DNA from: JAYSRU01 sp043720875
GTDB taxonomy: Bacteria; Bacteroidota; Bacteroidia; Flavobacteriales_D; Crocinitomicaceae
Reading direction: 5' to 3'
Assembly (NCBI GenBank): GCA_043720875.1
Contig: JAYSRU010000190.1
Span: 1-10,572, forward strand
DNA length: 10,572 bases
A program made the position numbers and the translations under genes. The notes under the pieces were generated by a model. That model made no database searches. It had not been told where the DNA came from and saw only the letters and a list, made by a program, of their open reading frames with translations. This document shows positions 6,638-10,572 of the stretch, one piece after another. How positions within the stretch are numbered: position 1 is the first letter of the stretch; each line of letters begins with the position of its first letter.

Positions 6638-6671
6638 GAAAAGGAGTTGCAATGCATAGCACTACAACTCC
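6631..6671 (-). terminator. Intrinsic terminator of htpG
   Basis: In minus-strand RNA the arms at 6671-6659 and 6655-6643 form a 13-pair stem with two G-U wobbles around a 3-base loop, followed by TTTTCTATTTTT. In plus-strand RNA the two wobbles become A-C mismatches, which shows that the structure is meant for the htpG transcript. It lies about 27 bases after the htpG stop. Confidence 0.85.
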
Positions 6672-6698
6672 CAATTAATTGTAATTTATTTTTAAGAA

Positions 6699-8585
6699 CT
6701 AAACTAATTCAATGTTTCGCTCAACAAATGCATCCAAGGCGGCACCTTTCAACATGCCTTGCGCTATCAATGCTAAATCAGTTAATTGCTTGATCTTATC
6801 GGACTTCGCTTCATTATCTAAGGTTAACAACGCTTCAACTTTTGGGTGATTCGCATTTACCACCATACTGTACATTTCTGGGAAAGCGCCATAAAAACCG
6901 CCACCGCCCATGCGTTGTTGCTCTTGCATTCTTCGAATAAACTCGGTTTGCGTAATAATTATCGGAGCTTCATTGCTATTCATTGCAGAAAATGAAACTT
7001 GGAATTTTTTATCGTTAACCACGGTTTCAAATACAGGCTTCAACTCGTCTTCTTGTTCTTTTGTCAATTTTGTTGGAATCTCATCTGTTTTTTCGATCAA
7101 CTTATCTAAAGTATCTGAATCAACACGCACAAAACCTAATGTTTCATTGCTTTGTTCCATTTTCGAAATCCAATGACTTGCCAACGGACCATCAACTAAT
7201 AAAACATCGTAACCACGTGCTTTTGCATTCTTAATGAAAGAGAAATGAGCTTCCGCATCGTGCGTATACAAGCAAACCACTTTTCCAGCTTTATTCGTTT
7301 GTTGCGGCTTAATTTTCTCTATATATTCCTCCACTGTAGAATACTGATTGTCTGAAGATTGAAGTAACGTAAAAGCTGAAGATTTTTCTGCAAACTTATC
7401 GTCCGTTAATGTTCCGTACTCAACAAACACTTTTAAATCTGGCCATTTTGCTTCAAAATCTTTACGATCTTTCTTGAACATTTCAGCTAATTTATCCGCT
7501 ACTTTCTTTGTAATGTGGGATGAAATTTTCTTCACATTTCCATCACTTTGTAAATACGAACGAGAAACGTTTAACGGAATATCTGGTGAATCTAAAACAC
7601 CATGAAGTAAGGTCAAGAATTCAGGAACAATTTCAGCCACACTATCCGTAATGAATACTTGATTGCTGTACAATTGGATTTTATTCTTTTGAACTTCTAC
7701 GTTTTCCTTAATTTTAGGGAAGTATAATATTCCAGTCAAATTAAACGGATAATCCACGTTTAAGTGAATGTGAAACAGTGGATCTTCAAACGTCATTGGG
7801 TACAATTCACGGTAAAACGACTTGTAATCCTCATCTGTTAAATCGATTGGAGCTTTAGTCCAAGCTGGGGCAACATTGTTTACTTGATTTTCAACCTGCA
7901 CAGCAACACGCTTAACTTTTCCGTCTTCATCCTTTTCACCTTCTGGACTTTCAATATATTCCGTCTTGGTTTCGAAAATAACTGGAATCGGTAAGAATTT
8001 ACAATATTTATCCAAAATCCCTTGAATTCTTGCTTTTTCAAGAAACTCAACAGACTCTTCGGTAATGTATAAAATTATGTCTGTTCCGCGATCAGCTTTC
8101 TCGGTTGAATCAATCGTGAACTCAGTTGTACCGTTACTTTCCCAAACTACTGCTTGTGCGTCTTCATAACGTGCTTTAGTAATAATTTGAACTTTTTCGG
8201 CTACCATAAAGGCAGAATAAAAACCCAAACCAAAATGTCCAATTATATTCTCTGCGCCTTCTTTTCCTTTGTATTGTTGTACAAATTCTTCTGCACCAGA
8301 AAAAGCAATTTGGTTGATGTATTTGTCAATCTCTTCACCAGTCATTCCAACACCATGGTCGCGAATTGTAAGTGTTTTTGAAGCTTTATCTAATAATACT
8401 TCTACTTTAAGATCTCCAACTTCACCTTTAAATTCACCACTGGTACTCAATACTTTCACTTTTTGCGAAGCATCAACAGCATTAGAAACAAGTTCTCTTA
8501 AGAAGATCTCATGATCTGAATACAAGAATTTTTTAATAATTGGAAAAATATTTTCCGTTGAAACATTAATATGACCTTTTTGCAT
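6699..8585 (-). CDS. htpG: Molecular chaperone HtpG (bacterial Hsp90)
   Basis: A 628-residue complete Hsp90 homologue, an ATP-driven cytosolic dimeric chaperone that remodels client proteins together with DnaK. The N-terminal GHKL ATPase domain (1-220) shows FLRELVSNAVDAS with Glu31, Asn35 and Asp38, DHGVGM at 76-81 and the lid motif IGHFGLGFYSAF at 115-126. The middle domain (about 235-450) has IPLNVSRSYLQ with Arg342, the equivalent of the gamma-phosphate-contacting Arg. The dimerisation domain follows to the end, with a Met/Gly-rich stretch near 560-575. The Ser after Arg342 replaces the Glu usual in proteobacterial HtpG, a form I recall as common in Bacteroidota. The ATG at 8585 gives the standard family start (MQKGHINVSTENIFP). 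The upstream region is rich in dyads and may carry a heat-shock operator; a clear terminator follows. Confidence 0.98.
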   Translation of the reverse strand: MQKGHINVSTENIFPIIKKFLYSDHEIFLRELVSNAVDASQKVKVLSTSGEFKGEVGDLKVEVLLDKASKTLTIRDHGVGMTGEEIDKYINQIAFSGAEEFVQQYKGKEGAENIIGHFGLGFYSAFMVAEKVQIITKARYEDAQAVVWESNGTTEFTIDSTEKADRGTDIILYITEESVEFLEKARIQGILDKYCKFLPIPVIFETKTEYIESPEGEKDEDGKVKRVAVQVENQVNNVAPAWTKAPIDLTDEDYKSFYRELYPMTFEDPLFHIHLNVDYPFNLTGILYFPKIKENVEVQKNKIQLYSNQVFITDSVAEIVPEFLTLLHGVLDSPDIPLNVSRSYLQSDGNVKKISSHITKKVADKLAEMFKKDRKDFEAKWPDLKVFVEYGTLTDDKFAEKSSAFTLLQSSDNQYSTVEEYIEKIKPQQTNKAGKVVCLYTHDAEAHFSFIKNAKARGYDVLLVDGPLASHWISKMEQSNETLGFVRVDSDTLDKLIEKTDEIPTKLTKEQEDELKPVFETVVNDKKFQVSFSAMNSNEAPIIITQTEFIRRMQEQQRMGGGGFYGAFPEMYSMVVNANHPKVEALLTLDNEAKSDKIKQLTDLALIAQGMLKGAALDAFVERNIELV

Positions 8586-8601
8586 AATTGTTTATTTTTC
8601 C

Positions 8602-8660
8602 TGACTCAAGTCAATTCTTATGCCATCCAACATTTATTGACAAAATGGCAGGAAAGATAC
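8602..8660 (-). promoter_or_regulatory. htpG upstream region with promoter-like element and dyads
   Basis: On the minus strand TATCTTTC (8659-8652) is a 7-of-8 match to TAnnTTTG without a clear -33 element. It is followed at once by TGCCATTTTGTCA (8650-8638), two TGnCA units spaced 8 bases apart. TGCCAT at 8621-8626 and ATGGCA at 8645-8650 form an inverted repeat over an 18-base gap, and TGACT-CA-AGTCA is a further palindrome at 8602-8613, inside the expected leader. The position over the start site is that of an operator; the binding protein is unknown. The roughly 100-base gap to the gene before it also has an AT-only dyad at 8670-8687, too weak for a terminator. Confidence 0.4.
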
Positions 8661-8684
8661 ATTCCTAGGTAAAATCGTATGATT

Positions 8685-9638
8685 TTAAGCTACCAAATTG
8701 TCAACAATCGCTTTAATTGGGAGAACTTCTTTAACATTTTCTATACTCTTACCTGCACACCAAACAGATTGGTAGGTCGTACTAAATGCGGCTTTCTGCA
8801 ATTTCTTCATTCCTCTTAAAAACACAAAGGCCTTCATCCATTTTTTGAGTCGTTTATTTCTCTGAAGTAATTTCTCTAACCAATTTTGCTCAGTTCCAAC
8901 TTTCTGCACATAGGGCGTATTGATCACAGTACAAGGCGTTCCAGAAAGCTTGGTAGTCATCACAATATCTTTAGCTCCAAATTCAATGCAAGCGTTTTTG
9001 TACCCTTCAGAAACTGGAGATTCTTTAGACGCAATAAACACTGTGCCAATAGATAAACCATCTGCACCTAATTCAATAGTATCACTAAAGGCAGCTGCAT
9101 TCGAAACGCCTCCTGCAGAAATAACTGGAATGGAAACATTGCTCTTCAACATTTCCAGCAACTCTTTTTTGCTCATCGCACCACTGTGCCCACCAGCGTC
9201 TCTATTTACAGCAATGATTGCGTCAGCTCCCATTTCTGAGACTTTTTGGGCGAACTTTAAATCAACAACATCGCAAAAAACCAAAATTCCTTTTTCCTTC
9301 GCAGCCTTTATAACTTCTAAGGGAGAGCCTAAACTTGTAATGATAAATGAAACGCTTTCATCAACACAAACTTGCAATTGTCTGTGCTGTAAAATGTTTG
9401 ATTTATTGGTTATGATATTCACCCCAAAAGGCTTGTTGCTTTGTGCTTTAATGGATTGAATTAATTTTCTTAAATCTTCACTACTTCTAGCATTTGCTGC
9501 AGGAATGGCAGCCGTAATACCCGAATTTAACGCAGCTACCATCATTGTAACATCCGTAACCAAGAACATTGGTGCCATAATAATTGGATAGGTAATTCCC
9601 AATTTTTGAGCCAGCCAAACTTTCGAATAATCAGTCAT
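8685..9638 (-). CDS. Nitronate monooxygenase-family FMN-dependent oxidoreductase
   Basis: A 317-residue TIM-barrel flavoprotein of the nitronate monooxygenase (former 2-nitropropane dioxygenase) family. Visible marks are PIIMAPM near the N-terminus (18-24), FGVNI (71-75), the catalytic His151 in RDAGGHSG, the phosphate-binding ISAGGV (173-178) and GADGLSIGTVF (191-201), and TTKLSGTP further on. These enzymes oxidise alkyl nitronates with O2; related proteins include FabK-type enoyl reductases, but the AGGHSG motif alone does not separate the two securely. A basic stretch (KLLQRNKRLKKWMKAF) lies before the C-terminus. The gene is divergent from menA with mirrored promoter-like elements, and precedes htpG by about 100 bases without a good terminator between, so partial read-through into htpG is possible. 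Confidence 0.88.
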   Translation of the reverse strand: MTDYSKVWLAQKLGITYPIIMAPMFLVTDVTMMVAALNSGITAAIPAANARSSEDLRKLIQSIKAQSNKPFGVNIITNKSNILQHRQLQVCVDESVSFIITSLGSPLEVIKAAKEKGILVFCDVVDLKFAQKVSEMGADAIIAVNRDAGGHSGAMSKKELLEMLKSNVSIPVISAGGVSNAAAFSDTIELGADGLSIGTVFIASKESPVSEGYKNACIEFGAKDIVMTTKLSGTPCTVINTPYVQKVGTEQNWLEKLLQRNKRLKKWMKAFVFLRGMKKLQKAAFSTTYQSVWCAGKSIENVKEVLPIKAIVDNLVA

Positions 9639-9642
9639 TTTA

Positions 9643-9661
9643 AAGTTTGTTTAAGTTTGTT
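9643..9661. repeat. Short 10-base tandem repeat in the monooxygenase leader
   Basis: AAGTTTGTT occurs at 9643-9651 and again at 9653-9661, a period of one helical turn. It lies just upstream of the monooxygenase ATG. The copy number of two and low complexity make chance likely. Confidence 0.35.
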
Positions 9662-9668
9662 AAAGGTA
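9661..9668 (-). promoter_or_regulatory. -7 element for the monooxygenase gene
   Basis: TACCTTTA on the minus strand matches TAnnTTTG in 7 of 8 positions and lies 22 bases before the ATG at 9638. No clear -33 TTTG is seen at the usual distance. Confidence 0.4.
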
Positions 9669-9711
9669 TCAATTTAAAAATTAAAAGCTAAATATTTTAT
9701 ACGTAAAGCAG

Positions 9712-9719
9712 TACCTTTG
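9712..9719 (+). promoter_or_regulatory. -7 element for menA
   Basis: TACCTTTG is an exact TAnnTTTG match ending 13 bases before the menA ATG, which would give a very short leader. I see no -33 TTTG or TTG 17-23 bases upstream, so the promoter call rests on the -7 element and its position. Confidence 0.5.
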
Positions 9720-9732
9720 ACAAAATAAAAAC

Positions 9733-10572
9733 ATGAAAACAGTAAAAGCTTGGATAAGTGCTGCCAGATTAAAAACATTGCCGCTATCGCTTGCAGGTGT
9801 TGTCTTTGGTAGTTTCGCGGCTAAAAAGGATGGCTTTTGGGATTCGTCTGTTTTCATCTTTGCACTCACCACCACGTTGTGTTTTCAAATTCTTTCCAAC
9901 TTTGCCAATGATTTAGGTGATTCCCAAAAAGGAACCGATGACAACAATAGATTAGGTCCTGTAAGAGCTGTTCAAAGTGGAATCATTAGTAAGGCTCAAA
10001 TGAAAGTTGCGGTAATTATCACTTCTTTACTCAGCATACTGTCCGCATGTTTCTTGCTTTTGGTTGCCAATAAAGATCCATTAACGTTTATGTCGAACCA
10101 ATTAATACTCGCTTATTTAATCGCCTCAGTTTTGAGTATAGCCGCTGCAATTATGTACACAATGGGATCGAAAGCTTATGGATACCGAGGATTTGGAGAT
10201 CTGTTTGTTTTTATATTTTTCGGATTAATCAGCGTAATCGGGTCGTACGGTTTGTTTTCAAAAACCATTGAACTAGAGTTAATTTTACCCGCAATAACTA
10301 TCGGACTTTTAAGTGTTGCTGTGCTGAACCTAAACAACATGCGCGATATTGTAAACGACCAGAAGTATGGGAAAATGACAGTTGTGGTGAAATTAGGTGC
10401 GAAAAATGCTAAATCGTATCATTTCTATTTATTCGCCATTGCCGCGGCAACGTTGGCAATATTCATCAGTTTTCCGAAATTCTCACCGATCTATTGGATT
10501 ACTTTTCTACCGTTCATCGTATTGGGTATTCACATCAAAAAGGTAATTCAAGTAACTGATCCACAGGAATAT
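9733..10572 (+). CDS. menA: 1,4-dihydroxy-2-naphthoate polyprenyltransferase MenA, 3' end outside window
   Basis: 280 codons are visible from the ATG at 9733; roughly the last twenty of about 300 would lie beyond the edge. MenA is an inner-membrane UbiA-family enzyme that joins a polyprenyl chain to 1,4-dihydroxy-2-naphthoate, giving demethylmenaquinone. The first Asp-rich motif is NFANDLGDSQKGTD (56-69), followed by RLGPVRAVQSG (73-83) as in MenA; the second is NNMRDIVND (201-209). About seven hydrophobic membrane segments are visible (near 38-55, 90-111, 123-143, 156-175, 181-200, 229-247, 252-268). GFGDLFVFIFFG (153-164) is the typical MenA membrane stretch. Menaquinone as respiratory quinone fits a Bacteroidota host. 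It is transcribed divergently from the monooxygenase gene. Confidence 0.94.
   Translation, partial: MKTVKAWISAARLKTLPLSLAGVVFGSFAAKKDGFWDSSVFIFALTTTLCFQILSNFANDLGDSQKGTDDNNRLGPVRAVQSGIISKAQMKVAVIITSLLSILSACFLLLVANKDPLTFMSNQLILAYLIASVLSIAAAIMYTMGSKAYGYRGFGDLFVFIFFGLISVIGSYGLFSKTIELELILPAITIGLLSVAVLNLNNMRDIVNDQKYGKMTVVVKLGAKNAKSYHFYLFAIAAATLAIFISFPKFSPIYWITFLPFIVLGIHIKKVIQVTDPQEY

Larger units (their letters stand above)
9656..9724. repeat. Mirrored promoter-like elements between the monooxygenase gene and menA
   Basis: TACCTTTGACAAA on the plus strand (9712-9724) recurs inverted as TACCTTTAACAAA on the minus strand (9668-9656), 12 of 13 bases identical with a 43-base AT-rich gap. Each begins with a TAnnTTTG-like -7 element facing its own gene, so the pair probably marks two divergent promoters; the shared ACAAA after it may be a common recognition site. 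Confidence 0.5.

Noticed and set aside
8637..8642. TTGACA resembling a sigma-70 -35 element on the plus strand
   Set aside because: No -10 element follows at a usual distance and it would point into the 3' end of the oppositely transcribed monooxygenase gene.
8670..8687. TAAAATC-GTAT-GATTTTA dyad as terminator of the monooxygenase gene
   Set aside because: The stem is almost only A-T, overlaps the stop codon and has no T-run after it on the minus strand.
8920..9459. 179-codon open frame on the plus strand
   Set aside because: It lies wholly antisense inside the nitronate monooxygenase gene, whose protein is clearly conserved; the antisense product has no recognisable motif.

Overview
The window reads as chromosomal housekeeping DNA from a member of the Bacteroidota, most likely a flavobacterium-type organism (order Flavobacteriales). 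The reasons are the AT-rich base composition, the DnaA, HtpG, MenA and TerB/J-domain protein types, the local order thioesterase / dnaA / low-molecular-weight phosphatase / short RsmI-like methylase, the lack of strong Shine-Dalgarno sequences, and several good matches to the Bacteroidota promoter -7 element TAnnTTTG. Genus cannot be fixed from this sequence. There is no rRNA, tRNA, CRISPR array, insertion sequence or phage gene.

Layout. Positions 1-2631 hold a tightly packed four-gene operon on the minus strand. In transcription order it encodes a hotdog acyl-CoA thioesterase, an arginase/formimidoylglutamase-family ureohydrolase, a small exported probable beta-barrel protein, and a glycerophosphodiester-phosphodiesterase-like lipoprotein cut by the window edge. 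The last three genes overlap by 7-8 bases, so translational coupling is likely. Positions 2632-3000 are a divergent control region with two overlapping Bacteroidota-type promoters, one DnaA-box match on the dnaA side and several dyads. On the plus strand follow dnaA with its own hairpin terminator, then a low-molecular-weight protein tyrosine phosphatase and an RsmI-like SAM methyltransferase, closed by a strong bidirectional terminator at 5777-5809.

Positions 5825-9638 are on the minus strand. In transcription order they hold a nitronate monooxygenase-family flavoprotein, htpG (Hsp90) with a dyad-rich upstream region, the htpG terminator, and a DjlA-like protein (membrane anchor, TerB, J domain). 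Divergent from the monooxygenase is menA of menaquinone biosynthesis, truncated at the right edge; the spacer between them carries near-identical inverted promoter-like elements.

The gene functions are mostly core physiology: replication initiation, chaperones, rRNA-type methylation and the respiratory quinone. I found no convincing new multi-gene system. The observations worth a second look are regulatory (dnaA control region, htpG upstream region, mirrored elements before menA) and the unusual gene content of the first operon.
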